From positions 23,275,914 through 23,339,913 of the forward strand of contig OY754967.1 in assembly GCA_963576475.1 (NCBI GenBank): a DNA stretch of 64,000 bases, given 5' to 3'. This DNA comes from Molanna angustata (Eukaryota; Arthropoda; Insecta; Trichoptera; Molannidae). The position numbers and the translations under genes were made by a program. This document shows, piece after piece, positions 49,990 through 61,209 of the stretch (positions within the stretch are counted from its first letter, which is position 1; every line of letters starts with the position of its first letter). Under the pieces are notes generated by a model. It worked only from the letters and a program-made list of their open reading frames with translations, ran no database searches and was not told the DNA's origin.

Positions 49990-50365
49990 TTAGTCGGAAG
50001 ATCCAAAACTTAATTATGATATTTTTTAACAGATTTTTAATTATCTCAATAGAGACGAAGTTGGAATATTTATTATAGGAGAACCGGGAAATCAAGGCAC
50101 CTACAGGGCTTACGACCCGTCATCGGCTGGTTTACGTGATCACTTTATGCGCTTGCGCAACGTTCACCAATTATGCCCTCTTTTAATGAGATCCCTATCA
50201 ATTCAATTTTGAAAGTTCTATATATTGTAATACTGAAATTCTTTTCGCTTGAAATTAAGGAATTTTTACTACAGCCATCTATGGGTGAAATTATGAACAA
50301 CAATCTTATTATTTTTTTTATTTATTTTTTTGTAACGCCATCTATTGAGAGAATTGGTTTTTTGT
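49990..50365 (+). repeat. dispersed repeat Y, copy 1
   Basis: GGCACCTACAGGGCTTACGA, TTATGCGCTTGCGCAACGTT and CGCCATCTATTGAGA recur in reverse order and strand at 54,935-55,240. Confidence 0.78.
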
Positions 50366-50369
50366 AAAT

Positions 50370-50870
50370 AATTATTCTGATTTTTATCCTTAATTATGAT
50401 ATTCTGATTTTCTCTAACGTTAGTTTTTATATTATGAAAAAAAATATAAAAAAATTCAATGTTTTTGATAAATAAAATGAAATTAGTGTTTTATTTTTCT
50501 GTTTTTTTAAGAGAAAGTATTAACATTTTTGCTAATAATTCCTTTACACAAAAAATCAATATTGATAATATATAAGTAACTGTTCAAAGCTACTCGTTTA
50601 TTGTACGAATATTGTAATTATAAAGGTAGTAGGTATTGAAATTTCGAAGAACATTTTCTACCGGAATCTATTGCCGTGTATTTTATATAAAAACATCAAA
50701 TAAAAATAAAATTCCATATTGATTTTGGAACACACACAAGACAAATTGAAAGAGAGATAAAAAACTGATCAATTGAAAACACCGAGTGTTTAAATATGTT
50801 TCGTATATTTTGTTTATATACCTACCTCTTTCACCGTTACCGTATATTTTAATTACAAAGTACAATTTAG
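50370..50870. other. unassigned AT-rich stretch
   Basis: No domain or repeat copy recognised. Confidence 0.4.
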
Positions 50871-52261
50871 AGCATGGGTGGCCAACCCGCGGCCCGCTGG
50901 GTGTCTACTTGTGGCCCGCGGAGCATATGTACACCTTTTTTTTAGTGTACATAAAACTACCAAAAACATTCCATCGTGCGTTGTTCGTATCATATACCAT
51001 ATATGGAAGTATCTCAGTACATTGATTCAACTATCGTGACAATTTCTTCTATGGTATATTCGTGTTAATTAACAATTACAACGTTTAGCTGATTTTAAAT
51101 AACGCGCATGCCGATCTTGCGTTCTCCGTAGACGTGAATTTATTGCCAGGAATATTACAAATGGAACATTGTGAAATGTGTTGTGATACACAGTTAAAGG
51201 AGAAATTCAATCAGGTTGGTTTGGAAGAGTTCTACAAAACATATTTGGTCAAGGATAGATATCCTGCATTTTACAAACATGCTCTATCGATGATTTCGCT
51301 ATTTGGAAGCACTTACACGTGTGAACAGCTTTTTAGTCGAATGAAGCATATTAAATCTCAAATGAGAACGCGAATTACTGATGAGCATTTGGAAAATTGT
51401 TTGCGTGTAGCAACAACATCACTACACTGAAAAAAATGTCAACTTGGCGTAATCTTAAAATATCATGACGTAAGTATAAAATAGGTGCCGTCTCCTAAAA
51501 TAATGAAATAATCATTTAATATTACGCTATCATTGAAATGTGTAAGATGGAATCGAATTATTTGAGTAAATAACGAAATATTATGATGCTCATCATCTTA
51601 AAAATTGATCACATTAAATAATATTTTCCTTTTTCAAATAATAACATTATGGAATAGAAAATAGTCCACTGTTCTATAAATTTACGTGATATTCATAAAT
51701 AAGCTTATAATCATAAAACACAGTGACGAGTCACCGTATTTATAAAGATTTCACAGTTAATTATGATGAAGTGTCACTGAAAATACGATGAAGTCCCCTA
51801 ATTTAGTGTGATAAAATTATGTGAATCTTTTTAAGGTATGGAACATTAATTTATACTACACTCATATTATTTTATATGAAACATACTTAAATACGATTAC
51901 ATAATCGTCTTATTTTCAGAGTAAGCATCAAATATTAATATTAAATCTTACTATTTTGAGTGAATTCTACTATAATACGAATACAGAATCTCATGTAAGA
52001 GGAATCATATCATTTTGTGTGCTTTCTACAAAAATATGATGACAGCGCACCATACAATATTCTCATTTGCTCATCGTAGTCATCGTTCATTCAATCAGTT
52101 ATTCATTTGTTCGGCATGGTGCAGGGTGAAACAGACCAGAAAGTTGAGATTTGTTTTATTTTTAGGAGGCGTTTACATTGTGGAAATTCATTTTTAAAAA
52201 ATATCTAAATAACATGATTCTAGAGTTTTTGTGTTTACAGAGTGGAAATCCATTTTAAAAG

Positions 52262-52485
52262 AATAAATAAATAACTTTGTATTTTTCCACAATATTTTTT
52301 ATACTAACGACCGGACGTCTTCGCCAAGGTGACTTGTCATTTTCAAGGTCCAAACGAAACTTTCGTAAACGAAACGAAAAACGAAAGTTTCGTTTGGACC
52401 TTGAAAATGCCAAGTCACCTTGGCGAAAACGTTCGGTTGTTAAAATAAAAAATATTGTTGAAAAATACAAATTAATTTATTTATT
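52262..52485. repeat. long palindrome 1 (about 105-bp arms, 14-bp loop)
   Basis: Arms 52,262-52,366 and 52,381-52,485, including AAGGTCCAAACGAAACTTTC and its complement. Few mismatches. The 71-codon frames on both strands that begin with the same residues are products of this symmetry. Confidence 0.92.
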
Positions 52486-52487
52486 CA

Positions 52488-52672
52488 ATTAAAATAACAA
52501 TATAACTTTGTTTATTTCCACTTACTTATTTTTATTCCACAACTAGTTTCAAGAACTACCGTTCTCTTCTTTAGTTTAAACCCACCTGAAGAAGAGAACG
52601 GTAGTTCTTGATACTAGTTGTGGAATAAAAATAAATAAGTGGAAATAAACAAAGTTATATTGTTCTTTTAAT
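52488..52672. repeat. long palindrome 2 (84-bp arms, 17-bp loop)
   Basis: Arms 52,488-52,571 and 52,589-52,672, with AAGAACTACCGTTCTCTTCT against its complement. Only a few mismatches by eye. The loop contains GTTTAAACCCACC, which is also found at 30,592. Confidence 0.92.
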
Positions 52673-53654
52673 ATTTTTTATAATAGGACGTCACTGGATA
52701 TGTGAGGAAGTCATCGAAAAATGGTAGGAACAATTAAAGGACGTCACTGTAGATAATAGAACGTCACCGAAAAATAGTAGGAAATATAATAAGACATCAC
52801 AAGAGATATGAGGAAGTCATCTATAGGACGTCACTGTAGATAAGAGAACGTCACCGAAAAATAGTAGGAAATATAATAAGACATCACAAGAGATATGAGG
52901 AAGTCATCTATAATAATAGGACGTCACTGCAGATAAGAGAACGTCACCGAAAAATAGTAGGAAATATAATAAGACGTCATAGGAGATATGATGAAAGCAA
53001 GCATAAATAGTAGGAAACATAATCATATAATGTATTCTCGTCCTACTAAAGTCAGTGACACGTCATCTTATATGCCGTTATCATCATAAATCGTATTATA
53101 ATCTTAATTTTGATGATATCACTATGCTCCGTGCTTATGGTGAATTCACCATACTTTAAGCTGAATTCACGTTATTTATGAATATCAGTTTTCTCAGTGT
53201 AGTTATCAACATCGATGCAGTTAGTTCTGACAAACAAAATCAGAGGTCTCAGTAAAATTTATTATGTTTTGTTTATTTTTTATTATTTTTGTTTTTGTAT
53301 TGTATAACTGTAATTTAATAATTATATTTGATTCTCATTTTAGTTAAATCTTTAAAAAAAACATGTTTCTTTTTGCTATGAACATAGAATTATAAGAGAC
53401 AGAAATTCGTCATAAAAAGTGTTAGATATTTTATTTACATATAATCTAAGGCTATGAATAGTAAAAAAATGTTGTACGGCCCGGTAGGAAATCTTATTTC
53501 TAAAATCTGGCCCGGCTGCTGAAATGGTTGGCCACCCATGCTTTAGACGCTTTTATGCTATGACTAGTCACATATATAAAACGAAGTATCGATAGACATG
53601 TCGAATATTTTAATTGAATCTGATTAGATTGGTCAAAAATATAGAGGAAAATCT

Positions 53655-53935
53655 TAGCCTCGAATAAAAATTCAACGCTTGCGTTGGCTTGGACATGTTT
53701 GCCGGGTAGTTGATGACCGTGCTCCAAAAAAAGTATTAGTCACCTCTCCTCAACGAAGTCGAAGTTGAGGTAGACCCAGATTAAGATGGCTGGACGATGT
53801 GCTGTGTGATGTGAGAGAAATGGAGCTGATGAATTATTGGAGAATACTGAATGACGATAGGGACGGAGACAATTCCTTGTAGATGTCAGGGTTTGCAGTG
53901 GACTGTAGCGCCAATGATTATCATGAGATGCGGTA
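53655..53935 (+). pseudogene. LINE C-terminal fragment (RLRWLGHVCR type)
   Basis: Reads IKIQRLRWLGHVCRVVDDRA, a stop, then GRPRLRWLDDVLCDVREMEL and NYWRILNDDRDGDNSL, a stop, then a GTAGCGCCAATGATTATCAT tail. It has the same module order as 36,925-37,165 but is too diverged to be a recent copy. It lies just outside the right end of the hAT remnant. Confidence 0.82.
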
Positions 53936-53944
53936 AATAAATTC

Positions 53945-54930
53945 TAAGTATTTTTAGTAATATTAACTTTAAGAATTATAATAATTGGTCATATGTATAG
54001 ATACCAAAACTCGATAAATATATCGAAATATTTTATTAAACTTGATTAGATTTGCTAAATTATTCATAGAACCATTTTCTCGTTAGCAAATATAATTGGT
54101 TTGACATTCAACAGTTAAAATGGCACTCGTTATGACGGTATTACAATCAAAGCTTGTAAAATCTATTGAAACTACGTATTTCAATTAGTAATTTTGTATA
54201 GAAATATGGGACAGGGAATTTCATTTGAACAACAGAATAAATTTTGTACTTCTTAATTACATAAACCAAGGCCATTTTCATAAATAACCGTAAATTACAT
54301 GATTAATTTTAATAACAACGCGACATATAATGGGTTTAAAGTATAAAATAACCGTTTCGTACACATAAAATATATTTTTTTCTGTAGAATAAAATATATT
54401 TATTTTATCAAAATATTTAAGCTTGTTCTCTACTCTATAAATTTCTGCCCACTAATTGGAGGATCATTTAAACATTTGCGATTGAACTCTGGGAACCTGG
54501 ATTTGCGATTGAACTGTGTAAAGGCATTTTGTACTGCTCCCTAGGAAAAAAATCCATGCAAAAAATTGTCCAAATCGCGGAAAAAATGTTGCCAGTAGGT
54601 AATAACGGGAAATTCGTATTTAATCTCCTATTATTCGGTCATACCTTTTGTGTAGGTATATACCTGTATATCTCTATATAATCGTCATAGTATAATTTAA
54701 AAAAAACAAAAAATAAACACTTTACCATTAGTTTATCATTGAACAAATTAAGATATTGATCTTTCCTAAACAAATATTAGTGACTAAAGTAAAAAAATCC
54801 AACGAACTCAAGAAATGCCTTTGAACAAAAATAAAATTAAAATTTTACAAGTAATTTGTAGACAAATCGAATATTTTTTTAATTGCATATACGCTAACAT
54901 TTATAGGGACTGTTGCTTTCATTGTTCACA
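53945..54930. other. unassigned AT-rich stretch
   Basis: No domain or repeat copy recognised. 54,445-54,610 is slightly richer in GC but has no open frame of note. Confidence 0.4.
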
Positions 54931-54934
54931 AATA

Positions 54935-55240
54935 AACCAATATCTCAATAGATGGCGTTACAAAAAGGTTTCTTCGTTACTTCATAGATGGCAATAGTAA
55001 TAATGTCTTATTTTCAGGTGAGATGTTACACATTATTCAAATATATAGAACTTTCAAAAATAACATTGATAAGGGAACTCAATAAGAAGGCATAATTGGT
55101 GAACGTTGCGCAAGCGCATAAAGTGATAACATAAACCAGCCGATGACATGTCGCAAGCCCTGTAGGTGCCTTGAGTTCCAGGCTTTTCCATAATATCCCA
55201 TCTACTTCGTCTCTATTGTCAATAAAAATATAATTTGTAG
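54935..55240 (-). repeat. dispersed repeat Y, copy 2
   Basis: Inverted relative to 49,990-50,365. Shared AACGTTGCGCAAGCGCATAA, GCCCTGTAGGTGCC and CGTCTCTATTG. Confidence 0.78.
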
Positions 55241-55364
55241 ACAAATAAAATAATGGATTTAATGAATCTAGAATTGTGGTTGAGAAACGATACGAAATAT
55301 TTTTTTTGTATCTTCATAAATAACATCATATTCCATCCATGTTTAAAAAAAGCGATATAGATTT

Positions 55365-55474
55365 TCAGTCTTGGTGTGTGAGACAAATAACATCGCGAGT
55401 CTCCAGAATGTATAGCAACATGTTATTGGATGCATATTGAATTAATATTTGTTATAGTATCTAACTGTTATACT
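55365..55474 (+). mobile_element. SINE family A, 5'-truncated fragment
   Basis: Only the body remains (TCAGTC...GAGTCTCCAGAATG...TATTGGATGCATATTGAATT...GTTATAGTATCTAACTG). No A or B box. Confidence 0.7.
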
Positions 55475-55819
55475 TAAAAATGCTAATGTATTAAATAAAA
55501 CAGTATTCACCAGATATAATAATATGTAATATACCTTTGAGTAGAATATTACATATAAAGGTATTTGGCGAGAATATGCTGGCTATTGAGTAAAGTTTGT
55601 GTCTTGAAAATCCGAATATCTGCAAGTGTCTAAACTTGTGTGAAAGCGTGAATTGAACCAAGTGATTGATGTTGAGTCAAAACATGTTACTTGTAAGTGA
55701 CATAAATCCAGGAAAATTTTACAAGATAATACTTTTTGAAATAATATTTTACTGAATGTAATAAGAAGGTAGATATCTAATTATAATATAATTATAAAAA
55801 ACACTTAAAATTAATTCCA

Positions 55820-55880
55820 CTATTTATTTAAGGACTACAACCTACGACCGGTTTCGTGCTAAGCACATTTTCAAGTAGTA
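55820..55880 (-). other. hammerhead-like / Penelope-like end relic, copy 3
   Basis: The minus strand reads CTACTTGAAAATGTGCTTAG then CACGAAACCGGTCGTAG. GTGC-TTA-GCAC could be stem II and CTAC/GTAG stem I, but CTGATGA is replaced by TTGAAAAT, so the core is not intact. Confidence 0.4.
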
Positions 55881-56029
55881 AATATACATAAGTTTATTTA
55901 TTAAAAATATAAATTAATTTAAATGGAATTCCATCAAGAACTGACGATCAAAAAGTTAAATCTAATCTAATTATAAGAAGGTAGATATATTTTACACACA
56001 AGATTTCTCTTACAAAGGTGTCACTGTTC

Positions 56030-56625
56030 CATAAATGTTTTTACTCCTCACTAACACAAGGTGATATAGTGGGGAATTAAGATTTCGCAATTTTTAAGGG
56101 TATTTTTTTTTGCAGATTATCAACTAGTATCATGCTGAGATTGTATTCTGAAAGTTTCATCACAATGTATCTGTGTGTGTGTGCTATGTGCTGTGTGCAG
56201 TGTGCTATGTACGGCGTGTTCATTTTTACTTTATCGATTATAGACTAAAGTACTCATTAGATTCTATTCAAATTTTGCAAATTTGTATATCTAATACTTG
56301 ATTAGATCCCATTAGATTTTGAACGATATATGAATAGTGCTTCTAAATTTTTTTAACTGTCAAATATTTCAAAGTGACCCCAAGCTCAGGAAAACTAAAA
56401 TTTGAAATGTTTATTTTCAAATGCGTAAAAAGGAACATCACTTTCATAAAATGGCATTGAAGAGTTATCAAGTTTTCATAATAAAATATTTGAATAAAAA
56501 ATAATTTAACAAACTCATTTCATGAAAATGCTGAAAATTTTCTGTACAAAATTTGAATACTTTATAGAATGGCTTGTTAGTGAAGAGTTTAGCGTTGGCC
56601 ACAACCCACTCGTTTTTTTTATTTT
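56030..56625 (-). repeat. dispersed repeat X, copy 2
   Basis: Near full-length copy, ending on the plus strand with GTTGGCCACAACCCACTCG. Confidence 0.82.
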
Positions 56626-56756
56626 ACACTTCATACAACAAAAAAAAATCACTTACATGTCACGTCACGTCACATTATTTTTGTAATTAAACTTGTTCTA
56701 CAAATGTCAAATACAAATAATCACTAGATTTATGTGTCTTATGAGTTTATGGTTAT

Positions 56757-57060
56757 TTGACTACTGAGTGAAAGGGCCCGGTTCGATTCCAGATGGATTC
56801 ACAGTTTATAATTGTATTTAGTCTGTGAGGTGATGCGTGAGGTCGACGGTTCGAATCCAGGCGGGGCACGCACCTCTGGATTTTCAAAAAATCTATGTGC
56901 GGATTTATATCACTAGCTATGTGTAGCCATGATCCAATTTGTGTGGTTCCCCTTTCTAAGGGTTACGAAGGTCAGATGGCAGTCACTTCAATGAAATAAT
57001 CAGACTCGCCAATTCCGATAGAAACGGGACAAAAGCGCTAAGGGGAAAGAAGATGTTTGG
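56757..57060 (+). mobile_element. composite SINE with two B boxes
   Basis: A family-A-like piece with B box GGTTCGATTCC (56,780-56,790) and ACAGTTTATAATTGTATTTA is followed directly by a second tRNA-like piece with B box GGTTCGAATCC (56,848-56,858). Its body (CGCACCTCTGG, ATGTGCGGATTTA, TTTGTGTGGTTCCCC) is not family A. Confidence 0.65.
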
Positions 57061-57390
57061 ATCTGTGAGATAATGAGTATGGTCAGGTGTGCATCCAGAA
57101 TAGGTACTCAAGAGGCCATAAACAGACATAAACAGATTTGTCAGATGATCTCATAATATTTTCCAGATGGCTTAAGAACCTGGATGCGGAGAAGACAAGA
57201 TAAAAATCAATTCTCTATTTTCTCTCACTTGCATAAATCATAGGCCATTGTCGTTCTCTAATGATCTTTGAATAAGATATAAATACATACATGAAAGATG
57301 TTTTTTCTTATCCAAAAACACATTTAAATCGAAAATTAGATGTCCCATCAACTGAACCAGAATATAATATCAACATCGCTAATTCAATAT
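57060..57390. other. unassigned stretch
   Basis: No domain recognised. The 81-codon frame at 57,291-57,536 overlaps repeat W and is not supported. Confidence 0.4.
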
Positions 57391-57394
57391 TTGC

Positions 57395-57600
57395 TTCGAG
57401 GCACCGGCTTGGAATAGTACTTCCACTCTTATCTATGTATTATCATAGTTTTCGGGTGTCCAATAAGAGCCGGGTAATCGAAGATACTACAGGCAAAAAC
57501 ACATCTCAAACGCATGAGTCGTGCTTCTTTTTATAAGGTTATGCAAACCCGCGCACCATATCCCACGCTGGTTACACCACATTGTGGAATATGCCGTGAT
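57395..57600 (-). repeat. dispersed repeat W, copy 3
   Basis: Reverse-oriented relative of 29,775-30,030: GAGGCACCGG, CGGGTGTCCAATAAGAG, CGGGTAATCGAAGAT, GCATGAGTCGTGCTTCTTT. Confidence 0.75.
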
Positions 57601-57783
57601 GGCATGAATGAATGAATTAATTAATTTCAATATTCTGATTCCTGTGGGCCATGTGTTGATTAACCTACATTTTCGAAGCACCCTGTATGTATATCATCTG
57701 TGAAATATTGAAAACAGTTAAGTATTATTCTCTTTCAATTTCTGAGAATTATGTGCTTATAGATCGAAAAACCAATTGAACGG

Positions 57784-57892
57784 CAGAAGATATCTGTGTA
57801 GGTCAAGAGAGAGGAAGAGAGAGAGAAAGATACAGAAGATATCTGTGTAGGTCAAGAGAGAGGAAGAGAGAGAGAAAGATACAGAAGGAATA
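57784..57892. repeat. 49-bp tandem duplication
   Basis: CAGAAGATATCTGTGTAGGT followed by an AGAG-rich tail occurs twice in succession (57,784 and 57,833), then begins again. Confidence 0.93.
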
Positions 57893-58081
57893 TTCCCGGA
57901 GGGTGAAAATTAATCAATTGCTTTTTACTTTATCTTGTCCAATAAAGACATTGAACGGAAACCCTATTATATTCAATAATAACAAACAGATGTGTCTGAC
58001 AAATAATGGGGAAGCAAGATATTTCACTGATTTATAATTACAAAATATAATTTTACCTCTTGTGATATCTTTACAGATATT

Positions 58082-58185
58082 ATTTTTTTTAATAAAATAA
58101 TGAATATGTCATTTTTAAACAAGTACATATACATATTCCTACATTCCCTAAATAATGCATAAATGCTTATGCTCACAAAATTTAT
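58082..58185 (-). mobile_element. SINE family B, truncated copy
   Basis: Contains only the tail part (GAATATGTCATTTTTAAACA, CATAAATGCTTATGC). The tRNA-like head is missing. Confidence 0.65.
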
Positions 58186-58496
58186 TCCACATACAAGTAT
58201 GCAACACTAATTACAGATACTTTTCACCCATGTTTATGACACTTTACAACATTATTTTTCATGACACTTTACAACATTACCAAAAACAGATAAAGATGTT
58301 CTTAAACTCTAATACACAATCCAACAATCTCCTCCTCATTCACTAAAGATCCCTCATACTCATCCTGAAACACTCGTTTACTGTATTTGTGCATATCTTT
58401 GTTTTTTTTATTTATCTTTTTTTATTTTCTTTTATCTTGTATTTTCTTATGAATTTTTCAATTGTGTAATAATTACTGTATAATCAACATTTTTTT

Positions 58497-58670
58497 AAAA
58501 TAAAAAATGAATATGTCCTTGTTAAACAAGTACATATACATCTTCCTACGTTCCCTAAAATAAGTAAATAAATGTTTGTGATATAGGTGAACGAAATCGC
58601 CGAGGTAGGATTCGAACTCGCGACCACTGGATTACTAGCCCAGCGCGCTAACCGCTCTGCCATCGACCCA
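58497..58670 (-). mobile_element. SINE family B, copy 2
   Basis: The minus strand begins GGGTCGATGGCAGAGCGGTT, with GTTCGAATC B box and a loop reading CTAGTAA. It aligns over its whole length with 29,492-29,665. Confidence 0.82.
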
Positions 58671-58771
58671 TCTATTTATAGATCAAACAAAATGAAACAA
58701 ATATCATTTGTTTACAGATGAAACAAATTTTTCAATACCTGGCTGTGAGTTACAGAAAAACAGGTCATACA

Positions 58772-59590
58772 AATATTTAAACTCCTCACTACCCCAAGTG
58801 GGATAGTGAGGATTAATGGATTACATAGTGGGGAGTTCGCAATTTTTAAGGTTATTTTTATTGCAGATTATCAACTGGTATTATGCTGATATTATAATTT
58901 GAAAGTTTCATCACAATGTATCTGTGTGTGGATCTGTACTGTGTTCTATGTATGTAAGCCGTGTTTATTTTATTTTATGTAGCTTCTCGGGCAACTAACA
59001 GGTACTATGTCAAATAATTATTTAACACGCACCCAATAACAAGTTGCCACATTCTGGAGACTTACGATATTTATCTTCTCACAGATCCAGACTGAAAACA
59101 CAATTAAAAACTGTGTCTCCACCGGGAATCCAACCCGGGACCCTTGGATCAGCAGTCAGATACCTAACCAACTGATCCACGAAGACCGGCATATATTCTA
59201 CTTTTTCGATTATAGACTTAAGTAGGTACTCATTCGATTCTTTTCAAATTTTGCAAATTTATGTTTCTAATACTTGCTTAGACCCCATTAGATTTTAAAA
59301 GATATCTGAGCAGTGCTTCTCAATTTTTTTAACTGCCAAATATTTCAAAGTGACCAGCTCGGTATAATTAAAATGCGAAATTTTTGTTTTCAAATTGCTA
59401 AAAAGGTACAACATTTTCATAAAATGGTAATGGAATCATCATGTTTTCATAGTAAAATATTTAAATCAAAAATAATTTAACAAACTCATTTCATGAAAAT
59501 GCTGAAAAATTTCCATATAAAATTTGAATACTTTGTGGAGTTACTTGGCAGTGAGGGGTATGGCGTTGGCCACAACCCACTCGTTTTTAT
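58772..59590 (-). repeat. dispersed repeat X, copy 3, interrupted by a SINE
   Basis: The two halves of X lie on either side of the SINE at 58,982-59,190, split within the GTGTTTATT...TCGATTATAG part that is continuous in the copies at 56,221 and 61,803. Confidence 0.82.
58982..59190 (-). mobile_element. SINE family A, copy 2, nested in repeat X
   Basis: Full-length. The A box is damaged (CCAACTGATCCA on the plus strand) and the B box area reads GGGAATCCAACCC, so the internal promoter is probably dead. Confidence 0.83.
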
Positions 59591-59599
59591 TAACTACTG

Positions 59600-60430
59600 T
59601 ATTGTTATAAAGATACTTTATACCTCCTATGATCAATCTGTTATCGGTTGTAATTTATTTTTCTGTTAGGTAGGAAAATTTGGTTTGGTTGGTATAAGGC
59701 AAATATTTTTTTGGTTGTTTGAAAGAGTTTGCCTTATGGCAATAAACCCGCTTTTGTTCTCATTGCTCTAATAAACTTCATACGTAAATAAATAAATATA
59801 CAAATAAGGAGGAATTGATGACTGTAGGCAAATTCTTTCATTCGACAAAAATGCATTTGCCACTGTTTTGTAAGTATTTATTTTAGCATTGAATCACATC
59901 ATGTTATACTTACATGAAAATAATGATAAGATTATAAAAATATTTACCTTTGATAAAATTCGTAGTAAGATTGTGGCAGTAAATAAAATAAATCAAATTA
60001 ACCCCTTACACTGGTTAGTGACCCAGAGTATGTAAAAGTACTTAACTTACCAAATCTTTGATCAAAAGTTAACATCATGTATACTTTAGCAAAATAATTT
60101 TTACCGCGCCTTCAAACTAGGTCACCCACACTTCATATTAGTACTAACACTCACACAACACTTTGTTGTAAGTAGTTCATAAGGATTTTGTTATATCTTT
60201 AGCCTTAATATATACAACATCCAAAAAAGTTAATTAGATTCGATACAAAGTATTATGGTACCGTAAATTTTTAGCGGAAATTTTACTACTTTAAGTAAAC
60301 AACATTTAATTAATCTTTGTTGAAAAAAAATTGTATGGAATAGACATATCATTACGAATGTCTACTAAGGAGTTTACAACAAAAATAATTCAATCAATGT
60401 ATAACGTCATTATATAAATATATTCAGAGA
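59600..60430. other. unassigned stretch with a LINE-type 3' hairpin motif
   Basis: 59,700-59,780 contains GAGTTTGCCTTATGGCAATA followed by AACCCGC, matching the motif at 27,650. The rest is AT-rich without recognised content. Confidence 0.4.
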
Positions 60431-60434
60431 CACG

Positions 60435-61115
60435 GACTTCTACAAGGGAGCATATTGGCACCAATATTGTTCAACATTTACACGAATGACCAACCTCTCC
60501 CAACTGGAACAAAATCTTTCGTGTACGCAAACGACTTTGCACTTATCGCCCAAGCGTCAACCTTTGAAGAAGTGGAAACAACCTTAACCTACGGCACTGA
60601 ATCGATGTCTCAATACTACAAACAGAATTAGCTACAACCTAACCCCACAAAAACTCAAGTACCGTTCTTCCACCTAAGAAACAGTGATGTCAAAAGAACG
60701 CCCAACATAAATTGAGTAAATAAAAAGCTGAACCCATTAGCCACTAAAAACATACCCAGAGAAAACCAGGCCCACCCTGTGGCGAGAAATAACACCTATT
60801 GACTTGGTCAAACCCCACGAATGCATCCCGCTGGGAAACAAACTGGGCGTGCGCACCTGGAAATCACTGAAAAGATTATGAGTGGGTGTCGGTAGGACAA
60901 CTAAAGGACATAGGGGATCCTAACAGACGATGACTGCCATTCGTGTGAATGCGGCTTGCCGCAGACCACAGTCAACTTTTGAGAATATGTATGTCCTTCT
61001 AACTGCTCGTTTGAGGATCTGCTACGCTGCAGCGACGCAGCGGTTGAATTTGCCAAGTATTGTTCAAGAAATGTCTAGTTGCTTCTTACACGAGAGAAGA
61101 AGAATTCGGAGAAAA
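60435..61115 (+). pseudogene. Jockey-like LINE reverse transcriptase, C-terminal half, inactive
   Basis: Reads QGSILAPILFNIYTNDQPLP, then SFVYANDFALIAQA, where the usual YADD catalytic motif is YAND. YYKQN is followed by a stop, then LQPNPTKTQVPFFHLRN. Later frames give ITPIDLVKPHECIPLGNKLG and a terminal C-x-C-x-type DCHSCECGLPQ and CSFEDLLRC block. Order and motifs match Jockey-clade elements. At least three frame breaks, several stops and the lost catalytic Asp rule out activity. Confidence 0.88.
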
Positions 61116-61209
61116 TAGTGACTCCCCTGATCAACACTTTTAATAAATATTTGTACTATTTTCGTTACATATTCCGATAATTTATTTACATTCGGTTTGT
61201 AATTTATTT

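Larger units (their letters stand above)
51425..53199. mobile_element. 1,775-bp TA-flanked element Z nested in the hAT remnant
   Basis: Ends CACTGAAAAAA and TTTTCTCAGTG, flanked by TA at 51,423-51,424 and 53,200-53,201, as in Tc1/mariner insertions. It has no transposase. It contains two long palindromes (52,262-52,485 and 52,488-52,672) and GGACGTCAC-starting direct repeats at about 52,685, 52,739, 52,824 and 52,918. A partial relative is at 30,590-31,065. Confidence 0.8.
51086..53255 (+). pseudogene. hAT transposase C-terminus, split by an insertion
   Basis: The frame from about 51,086 reads NNAHADLAFSVDV, then CDTQLKEKFNQVGLEEFYK, YPAFYKHALSMISLFGSTY, CEQLFSRMKHIKSQMR and LENCLRVATTSL. 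This is the dimerisation region of ZBED/GTF2IRD2-like hAT transposases. The frame is interrupted at the TA at 51,423 by the element 51,425-53,199 and resumes at 53,202 with about 17 codons (VINIDAVSSDKQNQRSQ) and a stop at 53,253-53,255. The catalytic DDE region is absent. The annotated span includes the insertion. Confidence 0.88.
50873..53540 (+). mobile_element. hAT-family DNA transposon remnant
   Basis: Terminal inverted repeats CATGGGTGGCCAACC at 50,873 and GGTTGGCCACCCATG ending at 53,540, with imperfect 8-bp flanks ATTTAGAG and CTTTAGAC sharing TTTAGA. The C-terminus of a hAT transposase lies inside. Most of the transposase is missing and a second element is inserted, so it cannot move by itself. 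Confidence 0.86.

Noticed and set aside
52255..52492. Two 71-codon frames on opposite strands with the same N-terminus
   Set aside because: Both are read from the arms of a single palindrome; the similarity is symmetry and not gene duplication.
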